Below, piece after piece: positions 54,965-62,773 of a stretch of 64,000 bases of DNA. Position 1 is the stretch's first letter; the number at the start of each line of letters is the position of its first letter. Under the pieces are notes generated by a model. That model did not search any database, was not told the origin of the DNA, and saw only the letters and a program-made list of their open reading frames with translations. The stretch comes from Flavobacterium sinopsychrotolerans. GTDB taxonomy: Bacteria > Bacteroidota > Bacteroidia > Flavobacteriales > Flavobacteriaceae. The stretch is taken from contig NZ_FODN01000001.1 of assembly GCF_900110375.1 (NCBI RefSeq), positions 372,001-436,000 on the forward strand. The letters are read 5' to 3'. A program made the translations under genes and the position numbers.

Positions 54965-57139
54965 ATGAAATTTTTAAAATTATTCTTATTACTATTTGTC
55001 ATTCAGACGCAAGCCCAGCAAGGCGGCATGTGGATTCCTTCGCTACTGAAAGGAATGAATGAAACCGAAATGAAAAATCTGGGCATGAAAATGTCTGTAA
55101 AAGACATTTATGATGTGAATCAGTCGAGCATGAAAGATGCGGTTCCACATTTTAACGGAGGTTGTACCTCAGAAGTTATTTCGCCAAAAGGGCTAATTCT
55201 GACCAATCATCATTGTGGATTTTCACAAATTCAATCCCATTCAACCGTTGACCATGATTACCTGACGGATGGTTTTTGGGCGTACAAAATGGAAGACGAA
55301 TTACCGAACGAAGGTTTGACAGTTACTTTTATGGTGAAAATTGAAGATGTAACAACAGCTGTTCTCGAAGGTACTGCAAACCTTACCAGCGAAGCCGCAA
55401 AACAAAAGAAAATCCAAGAGAACATTACGGCATTGTCGAAATCGTTGCCAAAGGAAAATTGGCAGGAAAATAAAATTCGTACCTTTTTCGAAGGCAATCA
55501 ATACATCCTTTTTGTAACAGAAACCTTTACGGATGTTCGTTTAGTTGGCGCTCCACCTTCCTCTATCGGGAAATTTGGTTCTGATACTGACAACTGGGTT
55601 TGGCCACGTCATACCGGAGATTTCTCATTGTTTAGAATCTATGCTGACAAAAATAATCGCCCGGCAGCCTATTCAAAAGACAACGTACCTTATACACCTA
55701 AACACTTCTTGCCTATTTCATTGGATGGCGTAGCCGAAGATGATTTCACATTGGTTTTTGGTTACCCAGGAAAAACAAACGAATATTTACCTTCAGTTGC
55801 GATTGAGCAAATTGTAAACGAATTGAATCCTGCAAAAATCGAAATCAGAGACAAAGCTTTGAAAGTTGCTGATGGTTTTATGCGAAAAGACAATGCCATC
55901 AAAATTCAATACGCTTCAAAATATGCAAGTATTGCCAATTATTGGAAAAAATGGATTGGCGAAACGCAAGGATTAAAAAAATCAAATGCGGTTGCCGTAA
56001 AAAAAGAATCTGAAAAAGAGTTCCAGCAAAAAATAGTAAAAGCAGGCAAAGAAAAAGAATACGGAACGCTGTTGGCTGATTTTGACAAAAACTACACTGA
56101 AATTGCGCCTTACGCGGTAGCAAGAGATTATTTCACAGAAATTGTTCTGCGCAATACTGAATTACTGAGTACGGGATATAAATTGTACCAATTAGAAGAG
56201 GTTTACAAAACTAAAGGGGAACAGTCTTTCAATGACCGAAAAAATAATTTAATAGCAGGACTGGCTGATTTTTACAAGAATTTCAATGCAACTGTTGACG
56301 AAAAAGTTTTTGAGCAATTGATTGAATTGTACGCGACGAAATCTCCAAAACAATTTTTACCAAAAGGCTTGGTGAATGTGAATGCTAAAAATCTGGCTTC
56401 GGAAGTTTATTCTAAATCTCAACTGAAAAATTATGCCGGTTTGAAACAATTGTTATCCGGTGATGCCCGTACTGTTTTGTCAAATTTAAATAATGATCCG
56501 GGCTTCTTGCTTGTAAAAGAATTAGCTGACAAATATTCTAAAGAAGTTGCGCCAAAATACGACAAATTGAACTTAACGATTACTGCGTTGCAACGCACGT
56601 ACATGAAAGCGCAATTAGAATTGAATACAGAAAGTCGCATTTTTCCGGATGCTAACAGCACCTTACGTGTAACATACGGAAAAGTAAAAGGATATGAGCC
56701 TAAAGATGCTACTGTGTACTCACCAGTTACGTATTTAGACGGCGTGATGGAAAAATATATTCCTGGAGACTATGAATTTGATGTTCCTGCCAAATTGATC
56801 GATTTGTACAAAACAAAGGATTACGGTCCTTACGGCGAAAATGGAAAAATGCCGGTATGTTTTATTGGTACAAATCACACCACAGGAGGTAATTCAGGAA
56901 GTCCGGCAATTGACGCTAACGGGAACTTAATAGGACTGAATTTTGATAGAGTTTGGGAAGGAACTATGAGTGATATTTATTACGATCCAAGTATTTGCAG
57001 AAATATCATGGTAGATATCCGTTACGTTTTGTTCATTATGGATAAATATGCGGGTGCAAAAAACTTAATCAGTGAATTAAAATTAGTTCACCCAAAGAAA
57101 ATTAAACCGCTGAAAAAGAAAAGCTTAAAACAAAAATAG
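54965..57139 (+). CDS. S46-family dipeptidyl peptidase (DPP7/DPP11-like)
   Basis: 724 residues, signal peptide ending in QTQAQ. A chymotrypsin-fold exopeptidase that removes dipeptides in the periplasm; catalytic His in TNHHCGF (82-83), Asp in the HTGDFSLFR region and Ser646 in GNSGSP. Residue Arg662 in NFDRVWEG falls where DPP11 enzymes have Arg (acidic P1 preference) and DPP7 has Gly, so Asp/Glu-specific cleavage is likely (inference from family knowledge). Confidence 0.92.
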   Translation: MKFLKLFLLLFVIQTQAQQGGMWIPSLLKGMNETEMKNLGMKMSVKDIYDVNQSSMKDAVPHFNGGCTSEVISPKGLILTNHHCGFSQIQSHSTVDHDYLTDGFWAYKMEDELPNEGLTVTFMVKIEDVTTAVLEGTANLTSEAAKQKKIQENITALSKSLPKENWQENKIRTFFEGNQYILFVTETFTDVRLVGAPPSSIGKFGSDTDNWVWPRHTGDFSLFRIYADKNNRPAAYSKDNVPYTPKHFLPISLDGVAEDDFTLVFGYPGKTNEYLPSVAIEQIVNELNPAKIEIRDKALKVADGFMRKDNAIKIQYASKYASIANYWKKWIGETQGLKKSNAVAVKKESEKEFQQKIVKAGKEKEYGTLLADFDKNYTEIAPYAVARDYFTEIVLRNTELLSTGYKLYQLEEVYKTKGEQSFNDRKNNLIAGLADFYKNFNATVDEKVFEQLIELYATKSPKQFLPKGLVNVNAKNLASEVYSKSQLKNYAGLKQLLSGDARTVLSNLNNDPGFLLVKELADKYSKEVAPKYDKLNLTITALQRTYMKAQLELNTESRIFPDANSTLRVTYGKVKGYEPKDATVYSPVTYLDGVMEKYIPGDYEFDVPAKLIDLYKTKDYGPYGENGKMPVCFIGTNHTTGGNSGSPAIDANGNLIGLNFDRVWEGTMSDIYYDPSICRNIMVDIRYVLFIMDKYAGAKNLISELKLVHPKKIKPLKKKSLKQK

Positions 57140-57287
57140 CCTAAAAACAAGGCCAAAGCAACGTTATTAAACATTTATTAATCAATTGCCCTAACTGGCA
57201 TAATAATTGTTAATTACTCCGACGTTGACAAAAAATATTATTTTTTAAAAAAAAAATAAAAAAATATTTTACATATTAAAAAATTTA

Positions 57288-57295
57288 TATCTTTG
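57288..57295 (+). promoter_or_regulatory. -7 box of the repeat lipoprotein gene
   Basis: TATCTTTG matches TAnnTTTG, 37 bases before the ATG at 57333, preceded by a long A/T tract. Confidence 0.65.
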
Positions 57296-57332
57296 CCACG
57301 AATTAATAATTAACCTTTTATATTAAATTAAG

Positions 57333-57557
57333 ATGAAAAAAGTATTTTTAAGTTTAGCTGCTGTTGCTGTATTGACTGTTGTATCATGTAAAAAAGCTGA
57401 CGCTCCTGCTGAGGATGCTGCAACTACTGTTGATTCTGCTGCTGCTGTAGTTGATTCTGCTGCTGCTGTAGTTGATTCTGCTGCTGTTGTTGTTGATTCT
57501 GCTGCTGCTGTTGCTACTGAAGCTGCTGAAGTTGCTACTGAAGCTGCAAAAAAATAA
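57333..57557 (+). CDS. small lipoprotein with Val-Asp-Ser-Ala repeats
   Basis: 74 residues. Lipoprotein signal ending in VVSC (Cys19), then VDSAAAV heptads repeated four times at protein level and as 21-bp units in DNA (about 57429-57510), ending in TEAAEVATEAAKK. A predicted rod of alanine-rich helix at the envelope. Strong-looking promoter and terminator suggest high expression. Function unknown. Confidence 0.75.
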   Translation: MKKVFLSLAAVAVLTVVSCKKADAPAEDAATTVDSAAAVVDSAAAVVDSAAVVVDSAAAVATEAAEVATEAAKK

Positions 57558-57582
57558 TTAGAACTCAAATTCTAAAAATTTT

Positions 57583-57614
57583 AAAGCCATCCGCTATGCG
57601 AGATGGCTTTTTTA
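57583..57614 (+). terminator. terminator of the repeat lipoprotein gene
   Basis: Stem AAAGCCATC-CGC / GCG-A-GATGGCTTT with a 3-base loop and a T run. Confidence 0.85.
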
Positions 57615-57660
57615 ATTTGTAAAATCTCATCTTTCGAGAAACAGATTTTCATAAATAAAA

Positions 57661-57700
57661 AAAGAGAGTTTCGGTAAATTAACCGAAACTCTCTTTTTTC
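57661..57700. terminator. terminator of the YegP-like gene
   Basis: Perfect 15-bp stem AAAGAGAGTTTCGGT / ACCGAAACTCTCTTT with a 6-base loop and T runs on both strands. Confidence 0.85.
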
Positions 57701-57722
57701 ATGCATTAATTCGCTACAAAGC

Positions 57723-58070
57723 TCAATCAATAAAGACCAAATCACCCGCTGAGAAATCTAATGTCTCCGAAAGTGATCCATAGCGCACAATTTCATCAAT
57801 TCCTTTCTGCAAACGCAATGAAGTGGTGTATTTTCTACTTGTTGCAAAATGATTCCCTCCCATCATTAATTTAAAAAAAAACTTCCCGCCGGAAGACTTA
57901 AACTTTAAAAAATCTGCCGATTCAATATTTGCTTTAAACTTCTCAATATCTTCCTCACACTCAAACTTAAGTTCATAACTTAAACTCGTAAAAACAACTT
58001 TCCCCTTCCTGGAAGTGAAAACAAATTTATACTCATCATTGTATCTTTTACTAATTACAAAAGCACCCAT
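57723..58070 (-). CDS. YegP-like (DUF1508) small protein
   Basis: 115 residues with the beta-strand pattern FVISKRYNDEYKFVFTSRKGKVVFTSLSYELKFECEEDIEKFKANI and a similar second half FKLMMGGNHFATSRKYTTSLRLQKGIDEIV, that is two YegP-type repeats. Small cytoplasmic proteins of this family have no proven function. It lies next to the tRNA-Leu remnant region but is in good reading frame and looks intact. Confidence 0.75.
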   Translation of the reverse strand: MGAFVISKRYNDEYKFVFTSRKGKVVFTSLSYELKFECEEDIEKFKANIESADFLKFKSSGGKFFFKLMMGGNHFATSRKYTTSLRLQKGIDEIVRYGSLSETLDFSAGDLVFID

Positions 58071-58174
58071 GAAATTTTAGATTTTAGATTGCGTATTTTA
58101 GATTTCAGATTCTAAATATGGAGCTTAAAATTCACTTCTTTAAAACCTCTTTACTATCAGTTACAAATTCCTAT

Positions 58175-58250
58175 AAATAAAAAAAGCTCAAACATAGTTT
58201 GAAGCTTTTTTAGTACTCAGAGCAGCTCCGAAGCTTCGGAGTTGAACCCG
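58175..58250 (-). pseudogene. tRNA-Leu 3'-end remnant with duplicated terminator
   Basis: The hairpin-plus-tRNA-tail at 58175-58223 repeats 58555-58602 with a single-base difference (AAAGCTC versus AAAGCTCC). The tRNA T-arm part is then interrupted: where the intact gene has GGGAC, this copy carries a 16-bp palindrome CTCCGAAGCTTCGGAG before TTGAACCCGC continues. Confidence 0.75.
58226..58241. repeat. 16-bp palindrome CTCCGAAGCTTCGGAG
   Basis: A perfect palindrome inside the tRNA-Leu remnant, sharing the core CCGAAGCTTCGG with the palindrome at 14955-14970 beside the tRNA-Gly remnant. Confidence 0.8.
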
Positions 58251-58281
58251 CTAGATCATTCTAATCTATTTTGAATATCAA

Positions 58282-58512
58282 TTAAGATATTCGAATCAAC
58301 TTATTACTTTTTCTAAAAAAAACTCTAGATTTCATTCTTTTCAAAAACTTCTCTAATCCATATGCTTTCTGACTGGATTCACATTCAAAACTTAAACTCA
58401 ACTCCCAAGGAATTACCTTGACAGTAAATGATTCATTATAAAATCCAGAATTATGCTCACACAATCTTTTTAAGACATCATCCGTAGTTCCTACGTAATA
58501 TCTGTCTATTTT
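58282..58512 (-). pseudogene. N-terminally truncated GIY-YIG nuclease
   Basis: A 76-codon open stretch on the minus strand reads KIDRYYVGTTDDVLKRL, then EHNSGFYNESFTVKVIPWEL, then AYGLEKFLKRMKSR. The YVG of YYVGTT, the Arg region and the helix around LEKFLKRMKSR fit the small GIY-YIG nucleases of Bacteroidetes. The first strand with the GIY motif is missing; a TAA at 58513-58515 sits directly in front. It lies between the duplicated tRNA-Leu 3' ends and is probably inactive. Confidence 0.7.
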
Positions 58513-58554
58513 TTAGAATAAATTATATAAATGAAATACATTTAAAATTTTTTA

Positions 58555-58592
58555 ATAAAAAAAGCTCCAAACATAGTTTGAAGCTTTTTTAG
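58555..58592 (-). terminator. terminator of the tRNA-Leu/tRNA-Gly unit
   Basis: Stem AAAGCTCCAAAC / GTTTGAAGCTTT-type hairpin directly after the tRNA-Leu 3' end on the minus strand, with T run. A near-copy exists at 58175-58213. Confidence 0.75.
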
Positions 58593-58678
58593 TACTCAGA
58601 GCGGGACTTGAACCCGCACGAACATTGCTGTTCACTGGATTTTAAGTCCAGCGTGTCTACCAATTTCACCATCCGAGC
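58593..58678 (-). tRNA. tRNA-Leu(TAA)
   Basis: 86 bases with a long variable arm. Acceptor GCTCGGA/TCTGAGT, D arm GGTGAAATTGGTAGACACG, anticodon stem CTGGA/TCCAG with loop CTTAAAA (anticodon TAA), T arm GCGGG/CCCGC with TTCAAGT. CCA is not encoded. A partial copy of the 3' end lies at 58175-58250. Confidence 0.95.
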
Positions 58679-58693
58679 ATTATGTGGTGTTAG

Positions 58694-58766
58694 AGCGAAA
58701 AACGGGGCTCGAACCCGCGACCTCGACCTTGGCAAGGTCGCGCTCTACCAACTGAGCTATTTTCGC
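58694..58766 (-). tRNA. tRNA-Gly(GCC)
   Basis: 73 bases. Acceptor GCGAAAA/TTTTCGC, anticodon stem CGACC/GGTCG with loop TTGCCAA (anticodon GCC), T arm GCGGG/CCCGT. CCA is not encoded. First gene of the tRNA-Gly / tRNA-Leu unit on the minus strand. Confidence 0.95.
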
Positions 58767-58914
58767 ATTTTCAATTCTTAGAAAGAACCGCCATACTTGT
58801 TCTGTATTGCGGATGCAAATTTAGGACATTTATTGAATTATACAAGCCTTTTTTATAAAAAAATCACAGATTAAAGTTAATGTTCTGATAACCTAAACTT
58901 TAAAATAAAATAAA

Positions 58915-61521
58915 TTATTTTCTGGTCAACATTCTTTTAATCTCATTCAATTTCATCAGCGCTTCCATAGGTGTAATGGTATTTATATCCAGATTCAAAA
59001 TCTCTTCCTTGATTTCTTCCAATAAAGGATCGTCCAGATTAAAGAAACTCATTTGCATTTCATCTTTTGCAGCTTTAATTCCGTTCAGTGCGTCGCTGGA
59101 ATGATTCTTTTCTAGTTTCTTTAAAAGTTTCTGAGCTTTCAAAATTACAATCTGAGGCATTCCCGCCATTTTTGCTACGTGTATTCCAAAACTGTGTGCG
59201 CTTCCTCCTTTTACCAATTTTCGAATAAAAAGTACCGTATCTTTCAATTCTTTGACAGCCACATTGTAATTCTGAATTCTAGGCAACGATTCACTCATTT
59301 CATTCAACTCGTGGTAATGCGTTGCAAACAAGGTCTTCGGTTGCGAAGGATGTTCGTGCAAGAATTCTGCAATTGCCCAAGCTATGGAAATTCCGTCATA
59401 CGTACTGGTTCCTCTTCCAATTTCATCTAAAAGCACTAAACTCCTATCAGAAATATTATTCAAGATAGAGGCCGTTTCATTCATTTCGACCATAAAAGTA
59501 GATTCGCCCATCGAAATATTATCGCTCGCTCCTACTCTGGTGAATATTTTATCCACAATTCCCATTCTCACGCTTTCTGCCGGAACAAAACTCCCCATTT
59601 GAGACAAGAGTACAATCAGCGCCGTTTGACGCAAAATAGCTGACTTTCCAGACATATTAGGACCCGTTATCATAATCAATTGCTGCGTTTCTCTATCCAA
59701 GAAAACATCATTAGCAATATAAGGCATCCCAACCGGCAATTGTTTTTCAATAACAGGATGTCTTCCGTTTTTGATTTCCAGTTCGAATGTTTCGTCTAGT
59801 TCAGGACAAACATATTTATTCTCGATAGCTAATTGCGTGAAAGAACACAAACAATCCAGTTGCGCCACCAAATTAGCGTTCATTTGAACCGGTTTGATAT
59901 ATGTAGCAATCCAACTGACCAATTGTTCGAATAATTCTACTTCTATTTTATGAATTTTCTCTTCGGCGCCAAGAATTTTAGTTTCATATTCTTTTAATTC
60001 CTCAGTGATATAACGCTCTGCATTGACCAAAGTTTGTTTTCGAATCCATTCCGCAGGAACTTTGTCCTTATGCATATTCCTAACTTCAATGTAATATCCA
60101 AAAACGTTATTGAAAGAAATTTTCAACGAAGAGATTCCTGTCAGTTGTGATTCTCGTTTTTCGATTCCTTCCAAGAATTCTTTTCCAGAAGTTGATATTG
60201 CACGCAACTCATCTAATTCAGCATTGATTCCTTTGGCAATCGCGTTTCCTTTGGCAATAGCCACAGGCGCATCTTGATTTAAAACAGTTTTGATTTTTTC
60301 ACGCAACAATTCGCAACTGTGCAAACTATCACCAATTACTTTTACGGCTTCTTGCGGACTTTCTAACGCCAAGGTTTTTATTGGAATAATAGCATCCAAG
60401 GATTCTTTCAGATAAACTACTTCGCGAGGCGATACTTTTCCGGCTGCAATCTTGGAAATCAAACGTTCCAAATCAGAAATTTGCTTGATTTGATTCTGAA
60501 TATTTTTCAGCACCTCCTGATTTTCTTTCAAATAAGAAACTACCTGATGACGGCTTTTTATTTTAACACTGTCTTTCAACGGCAATGCCAACCATCTTTT
60601 TAACAAACGACCACCCATTGGCGAAAGCGTTTTATCAATAACATCAAGAAGTGTTACCGCATTTGGATTATAACTGTGATACAATTCCAGATTGCGAATT
60701 GTAAATCGGTCCATCCAGACATAAGCGTCTTCGGCAATACGCTGAATTGCTGTTATATGCTGCACTTTATTATGCTGCGTTTCGGATAAATAATACAAAA
60801 TGGCTCCCGAAGCAATAATTCCCTCTTTCAATTCTTCGATTCCAAATCCTTTCAAAGAAACTGTTTGAAAATGCTTGGTTAAGGTTTCGAATGCGTAGTC
60901 TTCTTTGTAAATCCAATCTTCCAAATAAAAGCTATGATAGTCATCTCCGAAAATTTCCCGGAAATCATTTTTATTGTTTTTTGGAATCAGAACCTCACTT
61001 GGATTAAAATTCTGCAACAGTTTATCAATATATTCTGCATTGCCTTGCGCCGTTAAAAACTCTCCTGTAGAAACATCCAAAAATGAAATTCCTATAGATT
61101 TATTGGCAAAATAAACCGAAGCCAAAAAGTTATTCGTTTTAGACTGTAAAACCTCATCATTCATAGAAACACCAGGAGTCACCAGTTCAGTAACACCACG
61201 CTTTACGATGGTTTTGGTCATTTTTGGATCTTCAAGTTGATCACAAATTGCTACTCGAAGTCCCGCTTTGACTAATTTTGGTAAATAGGTATTCAAGGAA
61301 TGATGCGGAAAACCAGCCAGAGCCGTCTCGGTCTCAGAACCCGCTCCGCGTTTAGTCAAGACAATTCCTAATATTTTTGAAGCACGAACCGCGTCTTCTC
61401 CAAATGTCTCATAAAAATCCCCGACACGAAACAAAAGACAAGCATCAGGATACTTTCTTTTTATTTCATTGTACTGCTTCATTAACGGAGTTTCTTTAAC
61501 TACTTTATCTTTAGATGCCAA
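58915..61521 (-). CDS. mutS: DNA mismatch repair protein MutS
   Basis: 868 residues. Finds mispaired bases and recruits the MutL step. The mismatch-contact motif GDFYETF (about 32-38) is in the N-terminal domain; the ATPase has Walker A GPNMSGKSAILRQ (about 619-631), Walker B LVLLDEIGRGTSTYDG and the ABC-type helix FATHYHEL. The start is TTG at 61521 and gives the conserved PLMKQYNEIKRKYPDA beginning; the nearest ATG would begin within that conserved block. Transcribed alone, upstream of the tRNAs. Confidence 0.96.
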   Translation of the reverse strand: MASKDKVVKETPLMKQYNEIKRKYPDACLLFRVGDFYETFGEDAVRASKILGIVLTKRGAGSETETALAGFPHHSLNTYLPKLVKAGLRVAICDQLEDPKMTKTIVKRGVTELVTPGVSMNDEVLQSKTNNFLASVYFANKSIGISFLDVSTGEFLTAQGNAEYIDKLLQNFNPSEVLIPKNNKNDFREIFGDDYHSFYLEDWIYKEDYAFETLTKHFQTVSLKGFGIEELKEGIIASGAILYYLSETQHNKVQHITAIQRIAEDAYVWMDRFTIRNLELYHSYNPNAVTLLDVIDKTLSPMGGRLLKRWLALPLKDSVKIKSRHQVVSYLKENQEVLKNIQNQIKQISDLERLISKIAAGKVSPREVVYLKESLDAIIPIKTLALESPQEAVKVIGDSLHSCELLREKIKTVLNQDAPVAIAKGNAIAKGINAELDELRAISTSGKEFLEGIEKRESQLTGISSLKISFNNVFGYYIEVRNMHKDKVPAEWIRKQTLVNAERYITEELKEYETKILGAEEKIHKIEVELFEQLVSWIATYIKPVQMNANLVAQLDCLCSFTQLAIENKYVCPELDETFELEIKNGRHPVIEKQLPVGMPYIANDVFLDRETQQLIMITGPNMSGKSAILRQTALIVLLSQMGSFVPAESVRMGIVDKIFTRVGASDNISMGESTFMVEMNETASILNNISDRSLVLLDEIGRGTSTYDGISIAWAIAEFLHEHPSQPKTLFATHYHELNEMSESLPRIQNYNVAVKELKDTVLFIRKLVKGGSAHSFGIHVAKMAGMPQIVILKAQKLLKKLEKNHSSDALNGIKAAKDEMQMSFFNLDDPLLEEIKEEILNLDINTITPMEALMKLNEIKRMLTRK

Positions 61522-61645
61522 TTGTATTTGTATTAAAAAATGAAAAAATATCAGCGAATTTATAGATTTTAAAACAAATAAATAAGGAGTTCAAAAAATT
61601 AAACTATTTTAAGAAAGATTTAAGTCATAATTTCTATTTTTTATT

Positions 61646-61653
61646 TAGATTTG
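61646..61653 (+). promoter_or_regulatory. -7 box of the DUF1573 gene
   Basis: TAGATTTG matches TAnnTTTG, 24 bases before the ATG at 61678. Confidence 0.6.
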
Positions 61654-61677
61654 TGAATATTTTAAATTAAAACACAC

Positions 61678-62121
61678 ATGAAAAAAATAATTGCTTTAGC
61701 TATGCTAGTTGTTTTAGGAGTTACTACTTCTAATGCACAAGAAACATCAAAAAAAGTAAAAGCTACTAGTGCGAAACTTGCAAAAGTGAATGGCGCAGGA
61801 ATGGTTTTTGTAACTGAAACTATTGACTACGGAACCGTTGCACACAATTCTGATGGGAAACGTGAATTTATTTTCACTAATAACGGAAACAAACCTTTAA
61901 TCATTACTAACGCTCAAGGTTCTTGTGGCTGTACTGTACCAACGTATCCAAAAGAGCCAATTGCTCCAGGTGCAAAAGGAGTTATTGGAGTAAAATACGA
62001 CACTTCAAGAGGAGGTCAACCATTTACTAAAACAGTAACATTAACAACTAATGCTACTGTTCCTAACAAAACACTTACAATAAAAGGAAATGTTTTAGCT
62101 GCTGAATCTTCAAAAAGCTAA
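61678..62121 (+). CDS. DUF1573 exported protein
   Basis: 147 residues. Signal peptide ending in SNAQ, then the DUF1573 pattern TIDYGTVAHNSDGKREFIFTNNGNKPLIITNAQGSCGCTVPTYPKEPI (about 50-105) with the SCGCT cysteines, and KTLTIKGNV at the end. Immunoglobulin-like fold; periplasmic or surface. Function unknown although very common in Bacteroidetes. Ends at its own terminator. Confidence 0.88.
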   Translation: MKKIIALAMLVVLGVTTSNAQETSKKVKATSAKLAKVNGAGMVFVTETIDYGTVAHNSDGKREFIFTNNGNKPLIITNAQGSCGCTVPTYPKEPIAPGAKGVIGVKYDTSRGGQPFTKTVTLTTNATVPNKTLTIKGNVLAAESSKS

Positions 62122-62142
62122 ATTTTAAACGAATACGCAAAG

Positions 62143-62175
62143 AAAGCTTCCATTAACTTCGGAAGCTTTTTTTTT
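62143..62175 (+). terminator. terminator of the DUF1573 gene
   Basis: Stem AAAGCTTCC / GGAAGCTTT with a 9-base loop and a T run. Confidence 0.8.
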
Positions 62176-62191
62176 GAATAATTGACAAAAT

Positions 62192-62728
62192 ATGAGAAAG
62201 CTAGAAAACAGCGAACTAGACAGAAAATCCATTGAAACCTTTAAAAAATCCGAAAAAACACCTCTTATTTTGGTGCTGGATGACATCCGCAGTTTACACA
62301 ATATTGGCTCTGTCTTTCGAACTGCCGATGCCTTTTTGATCGAAAAAATATATTTATGTGGCATTACGGCTACTCCTCCAAATAAAGAAATCCACAAAAC
62401 AGCACTTGGTGCAACTGAGACTGTAGCTTGGGAACATCATGGAAATGTTCTTCACGTCATTGAAAATTTAAAAACAGAAGGCATTATTACTCTTGCCATT
62501 GAACAAGTAGAAAGTGCAGTTTTTCTTCAAAATTTTAAAGTTGAAAAAAATAAAAAATATGCTTTAGTTTTTGGAAACGAAGTACATGGCGTTTCTCAAG
62601 AAGCAGTTGCGTTATGTGATGGCTGTATTGAAATTCCGCAATTAGGAACTAAACATTCTTTGAATATATCAGTAAGTGCAGGAATTGTAGTTTGGGATTT
62701 ATTTCAAAAAATGAACTGGAATTTGTAG
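62192..62728 (+). CDS. SpoU/TrmH-family RNA methyltransferase
   Basis: 178 residues. SPOUT-fold 2'-O-ribose methyltransferase for tRNA or rRNA. Motifs: LDDIRSLHNIGSVFRTADAF (motif 1, with NIGSVFRTA), VFGNEVHGVS (motif 2), and EIPQLGTKHSLNISVSAGIV (motif 3) making the knot. No extra RNA-binding N-terminal domain, so the target nucleotide is not readable. Confidence 0.9.
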   Translation: MRKLENSELDRKSIETFKKSEKTPLILVLDDIRSLHNIGSVFRTADAFLIEKIYLCGITATPPNKEIHKTALGATETVAWEHHGNVLHVIENLKTEGIITLAIEQVESAVFLQNFKVEKNKKYALVFGNEVHGVSQEAVALCDGCIEIPQLGTKHSLNISVSAGIVVWDLFQKMNWNL

Positions 62729-62773
62729 ATTTATTAAAAATTGAGATTAGTCCTTTTTTTCCCCGATTGAAAT

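Noticed and set aside
57323..57568. Minus-strand frame antisense to the repeat lipoprotein
   Set aside because: Its Ala/Thr/Ser repeats are the mirror of the VDSAAAV repeats, and it has no promoter of its own.
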